DNA from: Lepas anatifera | Taxonomy: Eukaryota; Arthropoda; Thecostraca; Lepadidae | Assembly (NCBI GenBank): GCA_034440635.1 | Contig: JAOTON010001937.1 | Span: forward strand, 1-64,000 | Length of the DNA: 64,000 nt | Reading direction: 5' to 3' | Shown: positions 45,190 to 55,258 of the stretch, one piece after another | Position numbering within the stretch: the first letter of the stretch is position 1 | Layout: every line of letters starts with the position of its first letter | Made by a program: the position numbers and the translations under genes | The notes under the pieces: model-generated | Seen by the model: the letters and a program-made list of their open reading frames with translations, nothing else | Told to the model about the DNA's origin: nothing | Database searches by the model: none

Positions 45190-45400
45190 AGTGGGTAGAT
45201 AGATAGATGATAAACTTTTATTGGACGGAAACAATATGACAGGTATAACAAAGAGATTGACGCAAGGCCCGAAGGCTTAAGTGGTGGGGCCTCTCTTATC
45301 TCTCTTATAAAACACATCACTTTTACCGGACCTATCACACACATACACAGTAAGATTTGGACACACATAAAGAAACAAAACACAACAAACCAAACAAGCA
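45190..45400 (-). repeat. Probable 3' end of a non-LTR element or SINE with (ATCT)n tail
   Basis: On the - strand the sequence ends ...CCGTCCAATAAAAGTTTATCATCTATCTATCTACC: an AATAAA-like signal followed by a short (ATCT)n tail, as in CR1-like and related non-LTR 3' ends. It also has the CCTTCGGGCCTTG inverted motif upstream. The 5' portion is absent. Confidence 0.45.
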
Positions 45401-45805
45401 AACCAGTTCCTGACCACCATTTTGTTTTTTATTCGTCGCAAGTCGCCACAGCGAGCGGGGCCCTACCGCACGGCCGCCACCCGGTCGTCCGACTGATATG
45501 AATAATACAAGCTTACGCAGTTAAGAAATATTACATCAAGGGTGCCCGGAAACTTCTTTTTACTCTGTACTCCCGCGGAAAGAACAGGAGCACGTTGAAT
45601 TTTAGTGTGCAGCCTAGGCACTGACCTTGGTTTTTTATACCAGGGTATCCACCATCTCAGCGGTTGCTAAGTAACCAAAACAGCTGCTGTGTACTCTTAT
45701 CTCCTGCGTCTCTTACCCTACATGCTTGGCGATCACATTTCAGGTTGGATAAGTTTAAATTGTCAGCGGTAACAGGACGCCTACTAGAGGTTCGGCATCG
45801 AATGA
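45401..45805. other. Upstream flank of the ubiquitin protease segment
   Basis: No earlier exon recognised; the open frame at 45664-45852 is in a different frame from the protease motifs. Confidence 0.4.
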
Positions 45806-46159
45806 CCGCCACCTGTGGTGATTATACACCTGAAGCGGTTTTCCTACAGTGAAAACGCCTTGCACGAGACACAGGCTCATGGTTCTTTCCCTCTTAGTGA
45901 CCTCAATCTCAGTATAATGGTTAGCGGGCTTTCGCAGTTCTCTGGCAGCTTTGTATATGATCTGTATGCTGTAGTAGAGGACCATGGCAGCGCCCAGACC
46001 GGCCACTACACCGCCTTCTGCTGGAACCAGCCAGCGGCGCGCTGGCACTGCATGAACGATGTTTCTATAATGGAAGTGTCGGCCGCAAAAATGAAGACGG
46101 CATCAGCATACCTGCTTTGTTATGCCGCCAGAGATGTGCCACGATGCGCACGTGGTTAA
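45806..46159 (+). CDS. Ubiquitin-specific protease, C-terminal catalytic segment
   Basis: About 117 codons ending in TAA at 46157-46159. In order: PPVVIIHLKRFSYSE (the LPP..LVIHLKRF motif), YDLYAVVEDHGSAQTGHYTA (catalytic His of the GHYTA box), WHCMNDVSI (the W...ND/D third catalytic residue) and SAYLLCYA at the C-terminus. This is the final third of a USP (C19) domain; USP2/8/21-like members end this way. USPs cleave ubiquitin from proteins. The Cys box would lie in upstream exons that were not found. Oddity: an in-frame TGA lies at 45803-45805 and there is no AG dinucleotide between it and the first motif residue, so no normal splice acceptor is available. That points to a truncated or retro-copied pseudogene, a non-canonical junction or a sequence error. 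Confidence 0.8.
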   Translation, partial: PPPVVIIHLKRFSYSENALHETQAHGSFPLSDLNLSIMVSGLSQFSGSFVYDLYAVVEDHGSAQTGHYTAFCWNQPAARWHCMNDVSIMEVSAAKMKTASAYLLCYAARDVPRCARG

Positions 46160-47092
46160 GTCTAGGTGTGTCGCGGTTTCGAATAATTTTATTGTCAGCG
46201 AATTATCAACGGGTGAATTTTCCCTTTACATATTAAATCAGTTGGATGAAATGTACCTATGCATGTAATGTGGCTACCTGCAACACCTACATTGGTTTGA
46301 AATTTCAAACATTTTATTCTTTAAAGCCCGCTTTTCCAAAATGTTCATACAGTTATGATGGAGGCCATAGAATATCGGAAACCAAGGGAACAAGGGCTCT
46401 ATAGGCCATGGTATAAATAGTCCAGTCAAGTTATCAAATTTCACATGGGGAACCTGGACATAGCTCCGATATTTCTTTCATGGGCTTCATACAAAACACT
46501 GAAGATGGGGCCGTCTTAGACCTGTATTATTACTCCACGCACCAATGGGTCTTTGAGCAACAGGGGTGTAAGCTGCACGTGCAGGAATGGGCTAATACCG
46601 TACCGGATAATGGAAAATCCTCCACTGTTACTTAAGATTCGCTTAACGGGATATTTGACCTCATGCAAATTACAAGGGTACCACCCGAACCACCGCCGAA
46701 CCTCAATGCTTGAAATTGCGCACTGAACGTGCACTATCCACGTGCAAAATACAAAAATGGCATTTTTAAGCTAATGTGACTCTCTTTACATAGCTCTCGA
46801 GCGAAAAACATGGGGGCAGATGCGAAGTAACTTGGCCTCTTACGTTTGCCAACGTGTTAGCCCTATGCATGCATGAGCAGGATGGTGTCGGTCAATAGGT
46901 TTGTGCGCTCGTGCCAGAAGTATTTCTGGCCGGGGATCCTCCGCTTAAAAAATATCCCTTTCGAGCCGATAGCTGTGCTCCTATATGTGCCGCACTAACG
47001 CAATTTTGAAATAATATTAAGCCAGACCAGAACTCTTTGTGGTGCTATTTACGCCGCAGCTCGTACTCCGTGTACCCCTTGGCACGTGCAGT
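46160..47092. other. 3' flank of the protease segment
   Basis: No polyadenylation signal clearly seen and no other gene recognised. Confidence 0.5.
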
Positions 47093-47211
47093 CAGGGGCG
47101 TAGCCAAGGTGGGGGGGCGGCAGGGACAGCCGCCCCCCCTGAGGGCTCGAAGTGCCTCCCCTGAGGACACGAGCCGCGCGACGTGCGGCTCGCCCGCACT
47201 ATGCTCTGTGA
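47093..47211. mobile_element. Truncated copy of the hAT MITE at 8389
   Basis: Starts CAGGGGCGTAGCCAAGG and shares GAGGACAYGRGCCGCGCGA and ATGCTCTGTG with 8389-8635. The right half is missing; at 47212 a different CAGGGGTG-type end begins, running to about 47317 (CACCCCTG) and possibly another small hAT fragment. Confidence 0.65.
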
Positions 47212-47319
47212 CAGGGGTGTAATTTTCTATCTCTTTGGGGGTGTCCGAGCACCCCCAATCCTAATTCGAGCACCCCCAATCATGTGCTGAGCACCCCCAA
47301 TACATGTGTCACCCCTGGC

Positions 47320-48552
47320 GTATCACCACTACCCTGTAGAGTGTCACCCTATCTAATCACTGCCAGCCTTATTCGTGCCGCCCCTTTCAAGTTTTTCCCG
47401 TCCGGGTTCATTACTTCCACTCTGCTTGGTTCCACCTCTAGCTAATCAATGCCACCTGACTAATCCTTCCCCCATGATTTATGATGCCACATCACTGCCG
47501 CCCCCGCCTAATAACTATCGCCAAAAATTAATCACTGACGCCCCCCCTGGACGATTATTGCCGCCTTTTTTTCATCACTGATCAGCTGGCTGATCACTGA
47601 CACCCCTGATTTGTCACTGCTACCTTGATGATGCCGCCCCTGGCTTAGCACCCCGGTTTATTTCAATACCCATATACTTGCCCCTCCTGGTTAATCACTG
47701 TAACCCACTGAATCATCATTGCCGCCCCCGGCTGATCACTGCCGCCCCTCGTTCACCACTGCCGCACCTGGCTGATCACTGCCGCCCCCTGGCTGATTAT
47801 TGCCGCCCCTGACTGATACCTACCGCCCCTTGACTGCTAACTGCTGCCCATGGCGAATAACTGCCGCCCCTGGCAGATCAATGCCGCCCCCTAGCAGACC
47901 ACTGCCGCCCACTGACTGATAACTGCCGCCCCCTGACTAATCACTACCGCCCCATGGCTGATCACTGGCGCCCTCTGACTGATAACTGCCGCCCCTGGCT
48001 GATCACTGCCGCCCTTGACTGATTACTGCCGCCCCCTGACAAATCACTGCCGCCCTTGGCAGATAACTGCCGCCCCCTGGCCCGATCATTGCCGCCATCT
48101 GACTGAAGACTACCGGCTCTTGGCTGATAACTGCCGCCCCTGACTGATCACTCCCGCCCCTTGAATGATAACTGCCACCCCTTTGATGCTAACTGCCGCC
48201 TCTGGCTGACTACTGCCGCCCCCTGACTGATTATTGCTGCCCCTTGGCTGCTAACTGCCGCCCCTGGCTGACAACTACCGCCTCCTGACGTTGCCACCCC
48301 CTGACTGAAAACTGTCGGCTCTTGGCTGATAACTGCCGCCCGTTGACTGATAACTGCCGCCCCTTGGCTGTTAACTGCCGCTTCTGACTGACCACTGCTG
48401 CCCCTGGCTGATAACTTCCGACCCCTGGCTGATCACTGGCACCCTCTGACTGATAACTGCCGCCCCTTGGCTGATAACTGCCGCCTCTGATCACTGCCTC
48501 CCCCTGGCTGATCATTGCCGCCCCCTGTCTGAAAACTGCCGGCCCTTGGCTG
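47320..48552. repeat. Minisatellite of about 21-bp units (CTGATCACTGCCGCCCCTGG)
   Basis: Some 1.2 kb of CTGATCACTGCCGCCCCTGG-type units, 20-22 bp, degenerate at the left edge and regular from about 47660. Alternating variants (GATAACTGCCGCC, GATTATTGCCGCC) give a patchy higher-order look. Units vary throughout and there are no unique spacers. It abuts a TTAA-element fragment at 48553. Confidence 0.88.
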
Positions 48553-48763
48553 AGAGCTCTAAAGTTTAAGTGAGGTGACCTTGGTTGACCTCGTCTGGTG
48601 ATCTGACCTTGGGTGACCCGGGGTAAAAAATTTCAGGGATGGTGGATAAATGATGCAGTGAGAGGTAGAGCCCTCAACCGCGGCGCTGCGCCTCTTCGTT
48701 TTTCTGCTATCCCGGAAAAACCTTAGGGGGCCATCGATGGCCCCCCGTGGGGCTAAGGGTTAA
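48553..48763 (+). mobile_element. TTAA element, family A, right-end fragment
   Basis: The last about 210 bp of family A, from GAGAGCTCTAAAG to GGGGCCATCGATGGCCCC and the final TTAA at 48760-48763. The rest of the element is absent and is replaced by the 21-bp minisatellite, so either the array expanded into the element or the junction is a deletion breakpoint. Confidence 0.85.
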
Positions 48764-49245
48764 GAGGCATGCCCGTGGTCGCTCTCAGAACTAACGTCTC
48801 TTAGACTCTGGTCCAGGTGGCAGCACCGTGTATGACCGAACTTACTGTATGTTAGTCTGTTTTTTTACGCTGAGGATTGATCGGCTGGTGGTCTGCGCAG
48901 GAATTCTGGTGGAAGCCGGAATTCCTGGGTCCGATCGGGTCCGACCGGCAGCCAGCCAACATTTCATTTTGAGCTCGATATATCCTTTGTGTTAAACTTG
49001 ATGCTACAAGGGAACACAGGATCTCGACAAAACCGATCCAACGGCGGCGGGGCGGCAGCGGGAGGACCCGGGCGTTCCTGGAGATCCATCCTGCTCAATC
49101 GGAGAGCACGTAAACCGTGATCTGGTGACCTTATTAATGTATTTATGGCCGTAACTGCAGTTTGAGCGCTCGCAAGCGTCATGTTGGTATTTATAAAGTG
49201 GTTGTATGCGAGTGTATGTGCAGTGGCGGCGCTTGAACATTATGA
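48764..49245. other. Intergenic, nothing recognised
   Basis: GC-rich in part, with a small inverted GGAATTCC pair near 48900-48925. No gene seen. Confidence 0.5.
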
Positions 49246-49325
49246 CAGCCGAGGCACGATTGGCTTAGAGGTGAGGACGTCGCCCAGGCTTTTTACCTGA
49301 TATGGGACAGAGGCGATTCCAGCAA
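49246..49325 (+). repeat. tRNA-like SINE head
   Basis: GCACGATTGGCTTAGAGGTG contains an A-box-like TGGCTTAGAGG, followed by a possible anticodon arm CAGG-CTTTTTA-CCTG and a weak B box GAGGCGATTCC. The loop resembles a Lys (TTT) anticodon, but the acceptor arm is missing. Probably a tRNA-derived SINE start rather than a tRNA gene. Confidence 0.35.
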
Positions 49326-49835
49326 GCCGGCTGGAGAAGGGGCAAGCTCAAGTCGATGAGCAAAAACAATATTTGTGTTTAAATACTTAATATCATAAAA
49401 ATTGAAAAAAATTAAACCTACGTCGGTGGATTGCGGAAACGGTTATGCGGCAGTATATGAAAGGTACAAGGCAAAATTCAAGAAGGATAAGTAGGTAGGT
49501 AAGTAAGCCGGGAAGGACAAGGTACTAACGAGAGCTTCCCATTTCAAGGAAAGTTTCGGCACTTCATAGTTTATGCCGTCCAATTTCTCGCTGTACGATC
49601 GATTTGTGAACGGATTTTTTAAATTTCATCCGCCAGATTATGTGCCATGACTCACGTTCCTCATAAGGGTTGCAAAAATTAAATATCTCGCTAATAATTT
49701 CCAAAAACTGCCCCGCACTAGAGAAGGCTAGACATCCGCGAATACAAGAATGTCAATAAACGAATCCGCTGTAATCAAGGTCCTAAGACGCGGCTTTGCA
49801 TGTGCTAGCTCCTCAGGCAAGCCTGTGTTGCTGAT
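49326..49835. other. Intergenic, nothing recognised
   Basis: Could include the body of the SINE. No gene or terminal repeats seen. Confidence 0.45.
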
Positions 49836-50685
49836 TTAACACGCGCATTGACGGGGGTCTGAGCCACCTTCGCATTGACGGGGGAGGCGGGTACCCGCCC
49901 CCCTAAGATCTCGAGAACCACGGTAGGTAGCGAAAAACGGTAAACGGCGTTGGGCTGCCCATCCACTTCTCCATCGAAAACATTTGAACCATTTTTTGTC
50001 AGGGCATATTTAAGGTCACGAGAGGTCAAAACATGCCCGTCATAGGGATAACATGTAAATTCAGTTTTTCGGTCATTACATCTGAACAAGTGAAGATAGA
50101 GCAAAAATACTTGAACTGTATGAATTTTCTTAGCAAGCCGAATCGAATGATATATAATTTGACCTTGCTAGGTCAAATCAAGGATTTGACCTGACCTGAG
50201 GTCAGGTCAGGGTCAAATTATATAAAATGCATATCATTAGAACCGCAAAGCCCAGGTGAGTCTAATGCAGCTAAAATAAATGCTCTATTACCATCCGTTA
50301 CTGAGTTATTCCGTAAAAACCAATTTTCCCATGTATTTCCTAAGGAGAGGTCATGCCTCGTACCTGACCTTAGGTCATTGATATAAAAAATACCGCAACA
50401 TATTTTAGAGAACTCGGTGGGGCCATTATGTGATATGAGTTTCAATCGGATAAGTTCACCCTGCTCCGACTTATGCTATCTTAAACTTTTTTAGGTCGGG
50501 TCACTTGACCTGTACTGGTGACCTGACCTGAGATGACCTAACCTTAAAATTTTGACAGAAGTTGTAAAAATGATGAGGGAAAAGGTATACCAAGTACGGC
50601 GGCGCTACGCGCCGCCGTTTTTCTACTACCTCCGAAAAACCCGAGGGGGGCGGGTATCCGCCCCCTCCGTCAATGCGCGTGTTAA
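49836..50685 (+). mobile_element. TTAA element, family B, complete copy
   Basis: 850 bp between TTAA 49836-49839 and 50682-50685; both ends read TTAACACGCGCATTGACGG inward, followed by GC-rich GGCGGGTACCCGCC-type palindromes. In the middle (about 50175-50210) a run of TGACCT half-sites forms an inverted repeat. No protein is encoded; the - strand frame at 49805-50104 is not conserved in the copy at 30744. Confidence 0.85.
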
Positions 50686-51000
50686 CAAGCCAGTACTTGC
50701 GTCCGAATGAATGAGGTATTAGAGATATCAATCAAAAAGCACACGTTAGGTTTGCCACGGTATTAGCCAGATTCAGCGAAATCGCGAAGTGCCTAATGTC
50801 ACATTTGTCGACGGTAAGAGCTGCGAACATGGATTCTCAGAGATGCAAATTATCGGTTCTTTGAGCCAGTGATCCGAAAAAGGAATATTCTCTGTAGCTT
50901 AAACATCGAGTCAAATTATATTTATTCCACATAAAAACATACCTACTTCAACACTTAAAAGTGGCTAGGCAGTGCCTGATGTGCCTCTATGTCAGCGCCG
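50686..51000. other. Intergenic, nothing recognised
   Basis: No feature recognised. Confidence 0.5.
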
Positions 51001-51115
51001 CCCAGGGGGATCCAGGATTTTTCCCAAGGGGGCAGCAGGTTCAGGGGGGCGCCGTTTTTTCGGAATGGGAGCGCCATGTGGTCGCGAGTGTAGGCGCCGG
51101 GTGCACCAAGCATAG
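51001..51115 (+). mobile_element. hAT-like left-end fragment
   Basis: CAGGGGGATCCAGGATTTTT followed by AAGGGGGCAGCAGG resembles the left terminus of the CAG(T/G)GGCGGATCCAG group. No matching right end nearby. Confidence 0.4.
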
Positions 51116-51589
51116 GCAAAAACAAATTTCTATCTTGACCATATTATATTATCTTCTTAAGCCTAACGTCTGTCGACCACTTCTACGCCGCTTAGGCCTC
51201 AGGTTCATTTCTAAAACCGTGAAAGGGCAACTGAAATAGCAGCTTGCCTTCCAGAAGAAGACAAAACATGTATGGAATTTCATAATGGTCGAAGATATCA
51301 ACCTACTTCACACTAATCTCACAAAATTATCTGAGATAACCGAGAAATGAGTAGCCTGTATCCTGTCAGGTGTAAGGCACCAACTCCAAACAGTATCAAG
51401 CTACACCATACCATGCAACATCATTACCATCGCGCAGCCACGCCAAGCACCAAATCGACTCAACAGCAACATCGCCGCTGACCGCCGCGCCGGCCGGGTT
51501 GGGCGTAGCATGTTTACAGGACGAAGCTCCTGGTGAACTCTTCTAAGACGGCGTCCACGGTCAGGTGGAAGGGTGACGGTGTGCCTGCA
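51116..51589. other. Flank of the hAT transposase pseudogene
   Basis: Becomes GC-rich near 51470. No separate feature recognised; may contain the element's 3' end. Confidence 0.4.
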
Positions 51590-52440
51590 TCATGCAGATT
51601 GCCTCCAACCGCTCCTCTCACATGGTCGCCCTGATTGCGGTCGCTGCCAGTGAGACCCGGCTGAAGAAGCGCTCCGGCTCAGCTGTCGTGACTGGAAGCG
51701 CGACCAGGATCTGTAGCAGCTGGCTGATGGTGGGGAAGACCTCTGAGGGGGCAGGTGTCCAGCGCTGCCACTGCTGTGGCCGGACGCCTCGTCTCTGGCT
51801 TGTCTGCCCACATGGCAGTCCAGATGGCAAACTCCTCTTCCTGATGGCCATATAGGAAGCTCGAGTACCGATCGACGGCGGCCTTCACATCAGCCCACGA
51901 CTTGTCTTGTCTGAGAAGCAGCCCGCTTAGATGCAGAGAGGCCTGCTGTGGCTCACCGAAGCGAGCCGTCAGCTATTGTTCCGTGTCTTCGCACTCGCCT
52001 GCGTTGCAGTGATACACAGACCGCGAGGCACAGCGTGGACGCTTGATGTATGTACATTGCCAAGCCCTCGGCAGCATCCCTCGCCTTGCTGAAGATGCTG
52101 CTGAACTTTGACTCCGGCTCGCTCCTCCACTTCTCCAACGAGGCGCTCAGCAGCTGCGCGGCAGTTACAGTCTCCGTGCTCTTGGTTCGAGACACAGGCA
52201 GCAGGGTGGCGCTCACACACTCCATACTGAAGAGCGCCACCAGGAAGGCGGAAGAGCTAAGTGAGGCCAGAAGCTGATTAGCCTTCCGGCGCACTTCGGT
52301 GCCGTACCAGCTCACTCATAGTGGCAGTTACCAAGTTGAGGATCTGGATAAAGAATTAGACAGCATAAAACGTTTCACATACCAAAGTCGAGACAGGAGT
52401 TGGGCAATACTTACATGGGCGTAATCACAGTTGCCAAACG
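51590..52440 (-). pseudogene. hAT-family transposase, frameshifted C-terminal part
   Basis: Read on the - strand. A short exon-like piece with MDIGKPFGNCDYAH ends at a GTAAGT donor. After a 71-bp intron (52344-52414) the next piece reads ILNLVTATMSELVRHR. Then in another frame come RRKANQLLASLSSSAFLVAL and a segment with LSASLEKWRSEPESKFSSIF, as in the region before the dimerisation domain. Finally FPTISQLLQILVALPVTTAEPERFFS at about 51735-51660 matches the hAT C-terminal dimerisation motif (LP.T.A..ER.FS). At least two frameshifts break it. The type resembles transposases related to the 52-kDa repressor of PKR inhibitor. It is not obviously the source of the short hAT MITEs in the window. 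Confidence 0.7.
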
Positions 52441-52554
52441 GCTTGCCTATATCCATCTGGCCAGACAGCTTTCCTTGATTTTTTGGGCAAAAGTCTCTAG
52501 AACCCTCTGAAATTTCAATGAAACTCTTAGAACCCTCTTAGAAAACTCAGAGGG

Positions 52555-52695
52555 AACATCAAAATTGGCGCCCACAACCGGTGGGCACCCGCCACCGCGG
52601 CCGGGCTTGGGGCGGCGCGGGGCGCCACCCCAAGACCAGGGGGCAGCTGCCCCCACTGCCCCCCTCTGGATTCGCCCCCGGAGCCACCACTGTGT
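52555..52695 (-). mobile_element. hAT-like terminal fragment
   Basis: On the - strand it begins CAGTGGTGGCTCCGGGGGCG, then AATCCAGAGGGGGGCAG and GC-rich sequence, similar to the CAGTGGCGGATCCAG-type ends. It lies just upstream of the transposase pseudogene and may be that element's 5' end. Confidence 0.45.
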
Positions 52696-53216
52696 ATGTG
52701 TATGTTTGTTTTCAGTCGCCGGTGAGGCCCGCACCTCTCGGTAGCCGGGCGGACTCTCGGTTAGCCATGGTACGGCACACAGGGTTGGGGTAGGGGTTAG
52801 AATGGGGGGGATAGAAAGTGTAGGGGAGACCAGGGCAAAGCGGTCACGCTAGTGATATTTGCTCAATTTTGAAGAACTTGTAATCGAAATTTCTCTTGTT
52901 AGGTACCATGATTTTGTCCCATGTTCAATTCTGAAGACAAATAGAGGGGACAAAAATACAAGACATCTGCACAGGAAACCAAAAAGTAATCCCAAAGTTA
53001 TTTTGAACACTTTGCCCTAAGTACGGGGCAAAGTGAACAGGCTTATTTTGCCTCGATTCTTTGCAAATATTTGGCATGTATACTTTTCAGTTTGATATAA
53101 TTTTAATATATAATTGTACAAAAAATGCTTAGATCCACTAATTTAATATGATAGCTTCTGCGGAGCGGCAACATTGCTATCACATCTCAGCTACTCAGTT
53201 TCCAAACGCTCTAGCA
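52696..53216. other. Intergenic, nothing recognised
   Basis: No gene, repeat end or RNA recognised. Confidence 0.5.
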
Positions 53217-53690
53217 TTAACACGCGCCCCTGCTGGGTCCCTTGCATGACGCGCCAAGCTGGGGGGAGCGTTTCCCCCCGCTCCGTATCTGGTTCCCCAC
53301 GAAAGCTAAATGAAAATTACGGGCCACATTCGAAAGCTCTTGACAAGGCGAAGATATTTCATAAGAATAATTTTTATGTCAGGTCAATATTGAGGTCAGA
53401 ATAGGTGAAAGAAGGCCCCATAGGCTTACCACAGAGCAGTGTACGTTTCCCTCTCAATATTTGCCCGCAGGGGTGCTAGAGAAAATGTTTATGCATCATT
53501 GGATTCCTCTCATCGCTGCAAATCGAATGATGTATAATGTGACCTTGTTATGTCAAATAGTCAAAATGACCTGACCTCGACCTAGGTCAGGGTCACAGAG
53601 TGACCTGGTATAGTCATGTTGCATATCAATCGACTCCCCGTGAGAATATAAGCACAATGCAAGCAAAATGGGAGCTTTATCTCAATTCAG
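53217..53690 (+). mobile_element. Family B-related TTAA element, truncated
   Basis: Begins TTAACACGCGCCCCTGCTGG at 53217. From about 53520 it resembles 50140-50230 (AATCGAATGATRTATAATRTGACC and TGACCTGACCT...AGGTCAGGGTCA). The interior differs and no right terminus was found. Confidence 0.55.
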
Positions 53691-53861
53691 TGAGAAGTTT
53701 TTTTTCCAGTTTATCTTTGTATTATAAGCATAGCCCATAGTAATAGCATGAGAAAGCATTGCTGGAACATTCTTTTTCAGTGGCTTTTCAGGTGGCAGAG
53801 TTACAGCAAGCACAAAAAGCACAGCACACATAAGTAGGCTGGAATATAACACACACACATA

Positions 53862-53984
53862 CAGCAATATAAGTAACATCTTTACAAAAAGTTTTCATTT
53901 AAGAAAAAACGCAAAGACCAACGAGGAACATTCAGTGAACCCAATGAAACTCTAGGCACGACTCAAAGTATGCAACACAGGCTA
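53862..53984 (+). mobile_element. CACTA-like element E0, left remnant
   Basis: Matches the right-half interior of the family (for example 56800-56930) and resumes at 58685 after the 4.7-kb nested insertion E1. It is the oldest layer of the stack, and its own ends are not preserved here. Confidence 0.7.
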
Positions 53985-54216
53985 CACTGAGACAAATTTT
54001 TATTCCTATGTGCTCTATCTAATCCGGAATCACGGTCTGCTCGAGCATAGAATGATGCCATTAAACCTTATTCAAGGAACATTTGAGCATGCTTGCTCTC
54101 ATTAAATCCTCTCCCCAGCATAATTCCAGCACAGGAAGTGTTTTTGTAAGCCTTGACAGCTTAAAATGATTCTCGGCTTCTAAACATGATGGGAAGAAGC
54201 TTAATATGATACCAAT

Positions 54217-54591
54217 ATGGCGTTACAGGTGGGATCCTTTCTATACCAGAAAGCATCATTTAACCATAGGTGCTCGACCTATTCTAGCCGCGACATTCAA
54301 AGAGCTATTAATATCCTCTTCAATGTTTCATTTTATAGTAGGAATCAATATATTCTGTCACCAGAAATAACCAGGAATATGGGAGCTTTAGCTGCAGAAT
54401 CATTTGAAACCCCACTGTATTTTGATCCTACGTCAAAGCGTATCCGGAGATTGCGTGCGCGTGCCCGACACGCGATTGAGAAAAACTTACTCGCCGTTTC
54501 ACGCCATCTTCAATGTTCCTGCCATTACACGCAGAGCTGGCCACAAAGCTTTGGCGTCGTGGTCCGAGCGAAATTTGAGAGGAATAGCTGA
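54217..54591 (+). CDS. Open frame of unknown function in CACTA-like element E1
   Basis: 124 codons starting MALQVGSFLYQKASFNHRC. Homologous frames occur at the same place in E2 (55491-55835) and E3 (60014-60358). After about residue 91 it shifts frame relative to the others. A second overlapping frame (54404-54646) continues with WSERNLRGIADPFHFTL, so the ancestral protein was probably near 200 residues. It contains a basic KRIRRLRARARHAIEK stretch. I do not recognise a family. About 500 bases downstream, GGACAGAGGTAAGTCT is a consensus splice donor conserved in every copy, which would fit a captured gene fragment. Confidence 0.35.
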   Translation: MALQVGSFLYQKASFNHRCSTYSSRDIQRAINILFNVSFYSRNQYILSPEITRNMGALAAESFETPLYFDPTSKRIRRLRARARHAIEKNLLAVSRHLQCSCHYTQSWPQSFGVVVRAKFERNS

Positions 54592-55258
54592 CCCTTTTCA
54601 CTTTACGTTGGCACGTACTTCTACATCGATCGAACTCAGGTTTTGACCTGTGGGGCCTGAAGAAGCCACGCTGCATTTGGCATGGTTTACGGGAGAAGCC
54701 ACATCGACAGACCTAGCAGTGATAACGGATCAAGAGAAGAAGCTTAAGCTGAGTCTGATGACCGACAGACTCCGCTGAGAGCTAGCGAGAGTGAAGAAGC
54801 ATACTGGGGCTGCGACGGTTCAGGCATTCATTGTACTGGTGGCCAAAACCAGGAGTCCATGTGTGTCAGCTAGATGACGGCAACATGCACTGAAGCACCA
54901 AGTCTGGCCGCGCAGAACAGTCCTTGCTATGCAAAGTTGATGAAGTAGTGAGAAGCATCTGTTACTATTGGATACCGTCACCCACGTGTTCTAAAAATCG
55001 TTTTCAGCTCACTTTGAGCACAGATTAGGGTCGCTTAAAAAGATTGGAAGGATTTTCACGGGAGCCTCTGAACGCACGTCCATCGCTGGACAGAGGTAAG
55101 TCTAATTCTGTACAAAATCGTGCACAGAATTATATTTTCTCAGCCATGACGAAATACTCTGAAGCAAACATGTCTAAAATTATATCTATATATCCAAAGT
55201 AAACGAGGGCTGCTATCTCTGACGACAGCGGCATGTGCGTGCTTGAAGTGTAAGCCTG

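Noticed and set aside
47320..48552. Possible CRISPR-like array
   Set aside because: Units of about 21 bp are contiguous and all vary; there are no unique spacers of constant length, and the genome is eukaryotic.
49246..49325. Functional tRNA-Lys gene
   Set aside because: The anticodon arm is plausible, but the acceptor arm does not pair and the B box is weak; it fits a SINE head or pseudogene better.
49805..50104. 99-codon - strand frame in the family B element
   Set aside because: Not preserved in the other family B copies, so unlikely to encode a transposase.
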